From assembly GCA_964430085.1 (NCBI GenBank), contig CAYSES010000008.1:1-22220 (forward strand): a DNA stretch of 22,220 bases, in the 5' to 3' direction. The DNA is from RBG-13-33-26 sp964430085. Its GTDB lineage: Archaea; Nanobdellota; Nanobdellia; Pacearchaeales; GW2011-AR1. How positions within the stretch are numbered: the first letter of the stretch is position 1; each line of letters starts with the position of its first letter. A program made the translations under genes and the position numbers. A model generated the notes under the pieces. The model worked only from the letters and a program-made list of their open reading frames with translations. It was not told the DNA's origin and ran no database searches. Shown piece after piece: positions 14,538 through 20,294 of the stretch.

Positions 14538-15133
14538 TATTTCTTCTCCTTGATTTTATTTTTTTCTTTTGCAACTATTTTAATATGTGTTCTTTTTCTT
14601 TTTACAGCACCAAATCTTCCATATGGTCGTGAAGCTTTATTTGCAATTGCTTCTACAATAATCGGTTCTTCTATACCATTCATGTTTGAATTAGCTCCCA
14701 ATGTCTTTAACATTTTTATAAAATAACTAACAGCTTTTATTGGATACCTCCCAGACATCATCCCTTTCCCCTTTCTGTGAGGAATTTCTCCTTTCATTGG
14801 AATTGATTTCTTTAATCTTGATACTTCTTCTAAGTCAGTTATTGCCTTTCCAATTGTTTTTTTATTTATGAATCTACAAATCGCAACAGCATATTTTGTT
14901 GAAACTGGCAAACTTACTCCATTTACAATCGCCTTTTCTTTCTTTACTTTTTCTACCTTCTTTTTCTTTTTATCTTCGACTTTTTTTTCAGTTTCTTTAT
15001 TTGTTTCTTTAGGTTTCTCTTGTTTTATTTCTGATTTTTTTATTTCAGCTACTTCTACTTTTTGTTTCACTTTTTTCTGCTTCTTCATTGTTTTTGATGT
15101 TTTCTGTTCTGAATTATAATTTTTTTCTGTCAT
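14537..15133 (-). CDS. rpl22: 50S ribosomal protein uL22 with long charged N-terminal extension
   Basis: uL22 lines the exit tunnel with its beta-hairpin. The conserved part starts near residue 68 with NGVSLPVSTKYAVAICRFIN, then EVSRLKKSIPMKGEIPHRKG and ANSNMNGIEEPIIVEAIANK, ending ASRPYGRFGAVKRKRTHIKI at the hairpin. Ahead of it are about 65 residues of nearly pure Lys, Glu, Thr and Val. From the ATG at 15133 the protein has 198 residues, against about 150-155 in most archaea. The frame is open further upstream into uS19, but the ATG one base after the uS19 stop is preferred. The extension could be a flexible rRNA- or chaperone-contacting tail. Confidence 0.92.
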   Translation of the reverse strand: MTEKNYNSEQKTSKTMKKQKKVKQKVEVAEIKKSEIKQEKPKETNKETEKKVEDKKKKKVEKVKKEKAIVNGVSLPVSTKYAVAICRFINKKTIGKAITDLEEVSRLKKSIPMKGEIPHRKGKGMMSGRYPIKAVSYFIKMLKTLGANSNMNGIEEPIIVEAIANKASRPYGRFGAVKRKRTHIKIVAKEKNKIKEKK

Positions 15134-15134
15134 C

Positions 15135-15530
15135 TTATTTCTTTGATTTTGCCTTTGAGCCTTTTGTAGCTCCAACTCCCGCTCCTCCATGTTTAACCTT
15201 GCTTCTAGTATGAGAGAATTCTCCAAATCTGTGCCCTAACATTTGATTAGTAATTTCTACTGGAACGAATTCTTTCCCATTATAAATCTGTATTCTCATC
15301 CCAACCATCTGGGGGACAATTATCAAGATTCTTTTGTGCGTCTTTATGGGTTTATTTTTTTCTATTTTTCTTTTTGCCCTGCTTACAAAATCTTCAATAT
15401 TCTGGAATTGTCTAAGGACTGTTCTTCTTTGTCTTGATTTTAAATATTTAGCAAATTCTCTTACATCTAGTTCTTTCAATTCTTCAATCGTTTTTCCTCT
15501 GAATGTAAATTGTTTTTTTGTTGATTCCAT
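15135..15530 (-). CDS. rps19: 30S ribosomal protein uS19
   Basis: uS19 sits in the 30S head beside uS13 and contacts tRNA. The 131-residue protein shows the archaeal plan: FTFRGKTIEELKELDVREFA, then SRQRRTVLRQ, HKRILIIVPQMVGMRIQIYN, PVEITNQMLGHRFGEFSHTR, and a basic Gly-rich tail with KHGGAGVGATKGSKAKSKK. It starts one base after uL2 and stops one base before uL22. Confidence 0.95.
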   Translation of the reverse strand: MESTKKQFTFRGKTIEELKELDVREFAKYLKSRQRRTVLRQFQNIEDFVSRAKRKIEKNKPIKTHKRILIIVPQMVGMRIQIYNGKEFVPVEITNQMLGHRFGEFSHTRSKVKHGGAGVGATKGSKAKSKK

Positions 15531-15531
15531 T

Positions 15532-16230
15532 TTATCTCTTTCTCCTTCCGGTTCTTCTTGGTCTTAACAATCCAACCTTTCTTCCAGGAGGTGCATTTCT
15601 TTTAGCAATCTTGCTTTTGACTCTCTTCCCTCTTCCAGAACCAAAAGGATGATCTATTGCGTTCATTTTTACAGCAGATGTTCTTGGCCATAATTTATTT
15701 CTTGTTTTTTTAATATAAAACTTTTTTCCAGCCTTGACAACTGGTTTATCTAATCTTCCTGCACCAGCAATAACCCCTATGATTGCTCTGCATTTTTCAT
15801 TAAATTTTTTTTCTTTTTTTGAAGGCATCATTACAAAAATACTGTTTCCGATAACCTTACTTACAGTTGCAGAACTTCCTGCACTCTTAATAAATACCCC
15901 CCCATTTCCAGGTCTTGATTCTATGCAATATATCTGTGTTTTTACTGGGATACTTTTAAGTTGTAGAATATTTCCTTCCTTTATTCCTTCATCAAAATTT
16001 ATTTTTTGACCTTCAATCATCCCTTTGCAAGCGGGGATATAAAAAAGTTCCTTGTTATATCTAATTTTTGCTAGGGGGGCAGAATGTCCAGAAGAATTGA
16101 ACAATTTTACTACTGTTCCTTCTCCTTTAAGAGTTCTTGGATATTTTAGTTTGTATCTATAAGCATTTCTTCTTACTCTGTATGAAAAACTTCCATGCCC
16201 TCTTGCCTGTTGAATTATTCTCTTTCCCAT
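15532..16230 (-). CDS. rpl2: 50S ribosomal protein uL2
   Basis: uL2 is needed for subunit joining and peptidyl-transferase function. The 232-residue protein starts GKRIIQQARGHGSFSYRVRR and continues with GHSAPLAKIRY, the peptidyl-transferase-proximal His (about His194) in MNAIDHPFGSGRGKRV, and ends NAPPGRKVGLLRPRRTGRR. This matches archaeal uL2 (about 235-245 residues). It has one-base junctions on both sides. Confidence 0.95.
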   Translation of the reverse strand: MGKRIIQQARGHGSFSYRVRRNAYRYKLKYPRTLKGEGTVVKLFNSSGHSAPLAKIRYNKELFYIPACKGMIEGQKINFDEGIKEGNILQLKSIPVKTQIYCIESRPGNGGVFIKSAGSSATVSKVIGNSIFVMMPSKKEKKFNEKCRAIIGVIAGAGRLDKPVVKAGKKFYIKKTRNKLWPRTSAVKMNAIDHPFGSGRGKRVKSKIAKRNAPPGRKVGLLRPRRTGRRKR

Positions 16231-16231
16231 T

Positions 16232-16468
16232 TTACATTAATCCTAATTTCGTAGCTATGTCAATAGCTGGAAATTCTTTTTTTAATCTAACATAAACATA
16301 TTTCTTATTTCCTCTGATTTGTGTTTTTATTCCTATAGTCTTAACCTTAAACAATTTTTCAATTTCATTTTTTATTTCAGTTTTTGTTTTATTTTTATCT
16401 GTAACAAATGTTAAGACATTTTGACTTTCTATTAACATTACAGCTTTTTCAGTTACTATTGGTTTCAT
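16232..16468 (-). CDS. rpl23: 50S ribosomal protein uL23
   Basis: uL23 lies at the exit-tunnel mouth, where SRP and the translocon dock. The 78-residue protein is close to the minimal archaeal length (80-86): KPIVTEKAVMLIESQNVLTF, IEKLFKVKTIGIKTQIRG and KYVYVRLKKEFPAIDIATKL with a LGLM end, all typical. It starts as ATGA over the uL4 stop and ends one base before uL2. Confidence 0.94.
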   Translation of the reverse strand: MKPIVTEKAVMLIESQNVLTFVTDKNKTKTEIKNEIEKLFKVKTIGIKTQIRGNKKYVYVRLKKEFPAIDIATKLGLM

Positions 16469-17259
16469 TTTAATCTCTCCTTTAATTCATTTATTGCTTC
16501 TTCAGTGTAGATAGTTAATCTTCCTGCTCCGCCATTTGCTAAATCTGTAACATTCAATTCTTTTGAATTTCTAACGTCAATAACATTTGTTTTTAATTTT
16601 TCTTTATCTCCAATAACTAAAAGCAATCCGGCGTTTTTTTTGTATTTCCTTCCCCTTAATTTTCCAATACCACTTCTTATCTTTTTCTTTTTTATTGCTA
16701 CAGAGAAAAAATCCCCTAAGATTTTTCTTAAACTTGAAAGCAATTCTTTTGTTTTTAATGATACTATTTTTGATTCTACGATTAAAGGCAAACCAGAAAT
16801 TTTTTTATATTTTAATGTATCGTATTTCCCGCTTACAATTTTTTCATTTGCCGTAGCGCTTAATGCAGATCTTAAAGCAAGGGCCATTTCTTTTTTGTTT
16901 ATCCGTTTAGTATTGATCATTGACATTATTTTTGGGGGGTGTGCTCTTCTTCCTCCCACAGTATTTGGAACTTCTGCTCCTACCCAATTAAACTGGCTTC
17001 CTCTACGAGACATTATTTTTCTTGGAGTTCTGGACATCCCTCGCCCGTATGAACTCTTCCATACATGTCTAAGATGTTTTAGTTTACCACTTGCAGAATG
17101 TTGCTTTCCTCCTACGGGTGAAGGAGAATAAGGTTGTTTTGTTTTTTTTGTTTCCAAAACCTTAGCAATAATATCATTTCTGACAGTTTCAGAGAAAAAA
17201 CTAGGAACAGTTATTTCTTTTGTCTTTTTTCCATTAATATCTAAAATGTTTGCTTTCAT
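16465..17259 (-). CDS. rpl4: 50S ribosomal protein uL4
   Basis: uL4 lines the exit tunnel with an extended loop. The 264-residue protein starts KANILDINGKKTKEITVPSF and contains SPSPVGGKQHSASGKLKH-like sequence, then RGMSRTPRKIMSRRGSQFNW, PNTVGGRRAHPPKIMS and a globular end with VIDVRNSKELNVTDLANGG (strand and helix). The start ATG at 17259 abuts the run of 100 N. The same first 55 bases occur again at 17360-17414, after the gap, where the ATG overlaps the uL3 stop as ATGA. Removing the gap and one copy gives one complete uL4 directly coupled to uL3. Confidence 0.94.
   Translation of the reverse strand: MKANILDINGKKTKEITVPSFFSETVRNDIIAKVLETKKTKQPYSPSPVGGKQHSASGKLKHLRHVWKSSYGRGMSRTPRKIMSRRGSQFNWVGAEVPNTVGGRRAHPPKIMSMINTKRINKKEMALALRSALSATANEKIVSGKYDTLKYKKISGLPLIVESKIVSLKTKELLSSLRKILGDFFSVAIKKKKIRSGIGKLRGRKYKKNAGLLLVIGDKEKLKTNVIDVRNSKELNVTDLANGGAGRLTIYTEEAINELKERLK
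17205..17259. repeat. 55-bp exact direct repeat, first copy (start of uL4)
   Basis: The first 55 bases of uL4 up to its ATG. They are identical, base for base, to 17360-17414 on the other side of the N run. Best read as overlapping contig ends and not as a biological duplication. Confidence 0.97.
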
Positions 17260-17359
17260 NNNNNNNNNNNNNNNNNNNNNNNNNNNNNNNNNNNNNNNNN
17301 NNNNNNNNNNNNNNNNNNNNNNNNNNNNNNNNNNNNNNNNNNNNNNNNNNNNNNNNNNN
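17260..17359. other. Run of 100 N: assembly gap, probably artificial
   Basis: Exactly 100 undetermined bases, flanked by identical 55-bp ends. After collapse the uL3-uL4 junction becomes an ATGA overlap, the same form as eight other junctions in this operon, so nothing seems to be missing. Confidence 0.95.
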
Positions 17360-17414
17360 GAACAGTTATTTCTTTTGTCTTTTTTCCATTAATATCTAAA
17401 ATGTTTGCTTTCAT
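17360..17414. repeat. 55-bp exact direct repeat, second copy (start of uL4 again)
   Basis: Second copy of the uL4 5' end, holding its ATG at 17414-17412 and overlapping the uL3 TGA at 17411-17413. It encodes only the first 18 uL4 residues before the N run. Confidence 0.97.
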
Positions 17415-18346
17415 CTTAACTCTAATACCTCATAATTTTTCTTTTTCTGTTTTTTAGTCTCTCTTAATGGGGCAGTAATCACCAATTGTCTTTTTGAAGG
17501 CCCCTGAACGCTTCCAGTAACGATAAGGTAATCTGTTTTGATATCTCCAAACTTTTTTATTCCCTTTAATTTGTCTTCTGCTTTTCCTAAATCAATTATC
17601 TTGTTATTATAAAGTGCTCTTGTAAACATTCCAAGCTGTCCTGCTTGCGGCGCCATAAAAGTAACTCGTGCAGGATGCCAAGGTCCTAAACTTCCGGGTC
17701 GTCTAACCCCTTTTTCTGATTTGTGGGATTTAAGAGTAATACCAAATCTTTTTACAGGTCCTTGAAGACCTTTTCCTCTTGTTAAACCTCTAAAATCTAT
17801 TAAATCGCCTTTTTCAAAAATATTCAAAACTGAAATTTCTTTTCCTATGTTCTCTTTGATGAAATTAAGCTTATCTTCAATTTTTCCTCCAAGTCCAATT
17901 TCACTTAAATCAGGAGTTTTTTTAATTCCTGTTTTTTTAACAACAGAATAACACAATACTCTGACATTATCATAGTCCCCATTGAAATCTTCCATTTTTT
18001 TTGTGTTTTTTGGCAATTTTATCTTCTTTTTTAGTTCTTTATCTAAATTTTCTGCCAAGATTTCTTTTACAATTTTTCCATTTTTATAGAATCTAACAGA
18101 GAATATTTTTAGAGGGGGGCATTCAATAAGTGTTACAGGAACAATGATTTTTTTCCCTTTAGTCATAGAGTCAGGAGTTTCATCTTTTACATAAGCAGAA
18201 GCCATGCCTGCTTTATAACAAATGAATCCTTTAAGTTTAGAATCAGTTTTTATTGCAGTCCAGTTTATACTAGGCAAAAGTTTCCTAGCCCTTTTTCTTG
18301 GCCAATATTGCAAACTTCCTTTTCTTGGTGATTTCCTTGTAGGCAT
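17411..18346 (-). CDS. rpl3: 50S ribosomal protein uL3
   Basis: uL3 reaches the peptidyl-transferase centre and is one of the first proteins in 50S assembly. The 311-residue protein starts PTRKSPRKGSLQYWPRKRAR and has FICYKAGMASAYVKDE, GLTRGKGLQGPVKRFG, and the W-finger region RRPGSLGPWHPARVTFMAPQ with Trp223 and His224. The His is at the position methylated in eukaryotic uL3. It is slightly shorter than most archaeal copies (about 330-350). It is the first gene of the operon; a TATA box lies 62 nt upstream, giving a leader of about 36 nt, unlike the leaderless genes around it. An alternative AT-rich element nearer the start (about 18368-18375) would make it leaderless. Confidence 0.95.
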   Translation of the reverse strand: MPTRKSPRKGSLQYWPRKRARKLLPSINWTAIKTDSKLKGFICYKAGMASAYVKDETPDSMTKGKKIIVPVTLIECPPLKIFSVRFYKNGKIVKEILAENLDKELKKKIKLPKNTKKMEDFNGDYDNVRVLCYSVVKKTGIKKTPDLSEIGLGGKIEDKLNFIKENIGKEISVLNIFEKGDLIDFRGLTRGKGLQGPVKRFGITLKSHKSEKGVRRPGSLGPWHPARVTFMAPQAGQLGMFTRALYNNKIIDLGKAEDKLKGIKKFGDIKTDYLIVTGSVQGPSKRQLVITAPLRETKKQKKKNYEVLELR

Positions 18347-18404
18347 TTCTTAATAATGCGGATAACATTTTATTTCCCTGGATAAAATATTGAGAAAAAG
18401 TTCA

Positions 18405-18412
18405 TTTATAAA
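18405..18412 (-). promoter_or_regulatory. TATA box of the 25-gene ribosomal operon
   Basis: A perfect palindromic TTTATAAA six bases from the upstream gene's stop codon. Transcription would start near 18382, leaving a leader of about 36 nt with no Shine-Dalgarno motif. The leader has an out-of-frame ATG (about 18368) overlapping uL3, of unknown meaning. Confidence 0.6.
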
Positions 18413-18417
18413 CCTTA

Positions 18418-19122
18418 TTACGCTTCAAATTCTGCTTCTTCTTTCATCTCTTTCCCATCAATTACAGCCTTCCTGATAATCTTTCCTTTTCTTAGAGATT
18501 TTTCTCTTACAATCGCAAAATCTTTTTCCTTTTTCAATTCTTCAGGGATTATAATATCTTCAATTATGAAATCATGGACTATCTCTGCTGTTTTAAAATC
18601 AGGTTTTTCAAATATAAAATCCCCAGCAATTTTTTTGTCATTTGTTATAAACTTGCAAAAATCAGGTTTGGGTGCTTCATCTTTGTTTTTCGGCTTAGCG
18701 GATTTTGGAGCTTTAGCTTTTATTTTTAGAGAATCTCCTTCAGAATTAAAACTTAAAGCAAAAAAAACTTTTGGAAACTTTTCAATCAGAGCAATTATTT
18801 CATTCCCACTCATTTCTTTATCCAATATATACTGTTTAATCCCCATAAATTGTTTCTTACTTTGGAAATCAATCTCCCCACTCAAATCAAATGTTGAAAT
18901 AAGGGCTCCCTTTATTTGTGTTTTTGCATTTCCTAATTTTCCCGCAGCAATCCTAACAAATTCATTAGCAAATTCAGAGGTGGTATACATTGTATATTTA
19001 TCTTTTACCTTTTTTGCTTTGATTAAAGCTCTGTTTCTGAATTCTCCTCTGCTAAATTTTTGAAATTGAGTATGTACTTCTTCATCTATTTTTTTATCAA
19101 AAACCTTTTTTATGAAGTTCAT
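18418..19122 (-). CDS. Unrecognised 234-residue protein upstream of the ribosomal operon
   Basis: I cannot assign a family. The N-terminal two thirds (about 1-132) look like a compact mixed domain: FQKFSRGEFRNRALIKAKKV, EFANEFVRIAAGKLG, IKGALISTFDLSGEIDF, KKQFMGIKQYILDKEMSGNE. A Lys/Pro/Ala-rich linker follows at about 135-152 (KAPKSAKPKNKDEAPKP), then a C-terminal domain with DFCKFITNDKKIAGDFIFEK and IIIPEELKKEKDF, and a charged tail ending EEAEFEA. There is no signal peptide or membrane helix, so it is probably cytosolic. It has its own TATA box and is not coupled to uL3. The well-ordered pattern of conserved-looking Gly, Phe and Lys suggests a real, conserved protein. Confidence 0.8.
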   Translation of the reverse strand: MNFIKKVFDKKIDEEVHTQFQKFSRGEFRNRALIKAKKVKDKYTMYTTSEFANEFVRIAAGKLGNAKTQIKGALISTFDLSGEIDFQSKKQFMGIKQYILDKEMSGNEIIALIEKFPKVFFALSFNSEGDSLKIKAKAPKSAKPKNKDEAPKPDFCKFITNDKKIAGDFIFEKPDFKTAEIVHDFIIEDIIIPEELKKEKDFAIVREKSLRKGKIIRKAVIDGKEMKEEAEFEA

Positions 19123-19144
19123 AAGATATTTTTACCAAATTTTG

Positions 19145-19152
19145 CTTATAAA
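19145..19152 (-). promoter_or_regulatory. TATA box of the 234-residue protein gene
   Basis: The minus strand reads TTTATAAG, centred 26.5 nt before the ATG at 19122, so a leaderless mRNA is expected. Confidence 0.55.
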
Positions 19153-19169
19153 TCTTTTTAATAGAAGCC

Positions 19170-19177
19170 TTTTTAAA
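19170..19177 (+). promoter_or_regulatory. Likely TATA box of the AI-2E-family transporter gene
   Basis: TTTTTAAA is centred 38.5 nt before the ATG at 19212, predicting a leader of about 12 nt that just holds the Shine-Dalgarno motif. A second AT-rich box, TTTATATA at 19189-19196, lies too close to the ATG (19.5 nt) to be the TATA of this start. Confidence 0.4.
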
Positions 19178-19202
19178 TTTCATAGACGTTTATATATAAA
19201 TT

Positions 19203-19209
19203 AGGTGAG
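19203..19209 (+). promoter_or_regulatory. Ribosome binding site of the AI-2E-family transporter gene
   Basis: AGGTGAG lies two bases before the ATG at 19212. It matches the archaeal anti-Shine-Dalgarno core GGTGA. It is one of only two clear motifs in the window and supports this start. The spacing is shorter than usual. Confidence 0.55.
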
Positions 19210-19211
19210 TC

Positions 19212-20255
19212 ATGGACGAAATTTATTTCAGAAAAATTACTACAACAGTCATTATAGCAATTTTACTAGTTTTATCTTTCTTGTTGTTAAAACCTTTATT
19301 GCTGTCAATTGTAATGGGGTTTATCCTCGCCTTTATCTTCTCACCAATCTATAACAAGCTATACAAGCTAACTAAGATGAAAAATTTTTCATCACTCCTC
19401 ATTTGTATTTTTTTACTTATTTTGATTATTGTTCCTTTATGGCTTTTTACACCATTCCTTATAGATGAATCAATAAAACTTTTTCGTGCGTCTCAGCAAT
19501 TAGATATTATAACCCCCCTAAAAAAAGTATTCCCCTCCTTATTCGCTGCTCAAGAATTTTCTCAAGAAATAGCTTCAATTACACAATCTTTCATTACAAA
19601 AATAACTAACTCCTTAATGAACTCTCTTTCTGAACTTATTCTTAACTTTCCTACCATCCTTTTACAGACTTGTGTGGTATTCTTTGTATTTTTTTATGCA
19701 CTGAAGGATAAAGAAAAAATTATTCTTTACATAAAGAGTTTACTTCCGTTTTCTAAGGAAACAGAAAAAAAGTTATTTGAATCAACAAGAGATATTACTT
19801 TCTCTGTTCTTTATGGACAAGTTATTTTAGGTATTGTCCAAGGAATAATCCTGGGAATCGGTTTTTTCTTATTCGGAGTTCCTGATGCTTTCCTTTTATC
19901 TTTGCTTGCAATTTTAGTTGGAGTTCTTCCGGTTTTAGGCCCGACCTTAGTTGGAATCCCTGTAGCAATCTTTCTTGTAATCGGAGGAAATTCTATATCT
20001 GCTGTAGGAATTCTTATCTTCACTTTGATTTCTTCTATTTCAGATAATCTATTCAGACCATTCCTTGTTTCAAGAAAAGCTAAGCTTCATACCGCCTTAG
20101 TTTTAATAGGAATGATCGGAGGTTTCTTGTTCTTCGGGGTTCTAGGATTTATATTAGGTCCGTTAATTTTGGCTTATTTGATAATAATCGTTGAGGTTTA
20201 TCGGAATAAATCATTGCCTAAGATTCTAATACAAAGCGGAAATAATAAAGAATAA
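19212..20255 (+). CDS. AI-2E/PerM family membrane transporter
   Basis: The AI-2E family (formerly UPF0118) includes E. coli TqsA (autoinducer-2 exporter), PerM, and sodium/proton antiporters; substrate cannot be read from the family. The 347-residue protein has paired N-terminal helices (about 10-28 and 30-44), another hydrophobic pair (about 58-82), an external loop with FRASQQLDIITPLKKVFPS, and a large C-terminal helical bundle. Family landmarks are ALKDKEKIILYIKSLLP, YGQVILGIVQGIILGIGFFL, GVLPVLGPTLVGIPVAIFL, SDNLFRPFLVSRKAKLHTAL near residue 278, and GGFLFFGVLGFILGPL. Length is normal (340-360). A Shine-Dalgarno motif precedes the ATG. Quorum signalling should not be inferred from the name. 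Confidence 0.87.
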   Translation: MDEIYFRKITTTVIIAILLVLSFLLLKPLLLSIVMGFILAFIFSPIYNKLYKLTKMKNFSSLLICIFLLILIIVPLWLFTPFLIDESIKLFRASQQLDIITPLKKVFPSLFAAQEFSQEIASITQSFITKITNSLMNSLSELILNFPTILLQTCVVFFVFFYALKDKEKIILYIKSLLPFSKETEKKLFESTRDITFSVLYGQVILGIVQGIILGIGFFLFGVPDAFLLSLLAILVGVLPVLGPTLVGIPVAIFLVIGGNSISAVGILIFTLISSISDNLFRPFLVSRKAKLHTALVLIGMIGGFLFFGVLGFILGPLILAYLIIIVEVYRNKSLPKILIQSGNNKE

Positions 20256-20286
20256 ATATAAAAAATAAAAATTCTTATCTATTAAA

Positions 20287-20291
20287 AGAGG
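20287..20291 (+). promoter_or_regulatory. Ribosome binding site of AMP phosphorylase
   Basis: AGAGG at 20287-20291, three bases before the ATG at 20295. An AT-rich box around 20254-20263 lies about 37 nt before the ATG, so the gene may have its own promoter with a leader of about 10 nt, the same layout as the transporter gene. Read-through from the transporter (39 nt upstream) is also possible. Confidence 0.45.
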
Positions 20292-20294
20292 AAA

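Noticed and set aside
16640..17131. Plus-strand 163-codon open frame inside uL4
   Set aside because: It is antisense to a clearly conserved ribosomal gene, is rich in Phe/Leu/Pro as expected for the reverse of an A-rich coding strand, and has no promoter or family match.
17205..17414. True tandem duplication of the uL4 5' end
   Set aside because: Exact identity over 55 bp next to a round 100-N run, plus the perfect ATGA junction after collapse, points to overlapping contig ends.
18347..18382. Overlapping upstream ORF (ATG near 18368) in the uL3 leader
   Set aside because: Short, out of frame and with no Shine-Dalgarno motif; it may reflect chance in AT-rich sequence, or the leader may not exist if the nearer AT-rich box is used.
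18566..19063. Plus-strand 165-codon frame opposite the unassigned 234-residue gene
   Set aside because: The minus-strand gene has a well-placed TATA box, domain-like structure and a balanced residue mix. The plus frame has none of these.
19212..20255. Autoinducer-2 quorum-sensing role for the AI-2E-family protein
   Set aside because: The family name comes from one bacterial member. No LuxS or other signalling gene is nearby and many members transport ions.
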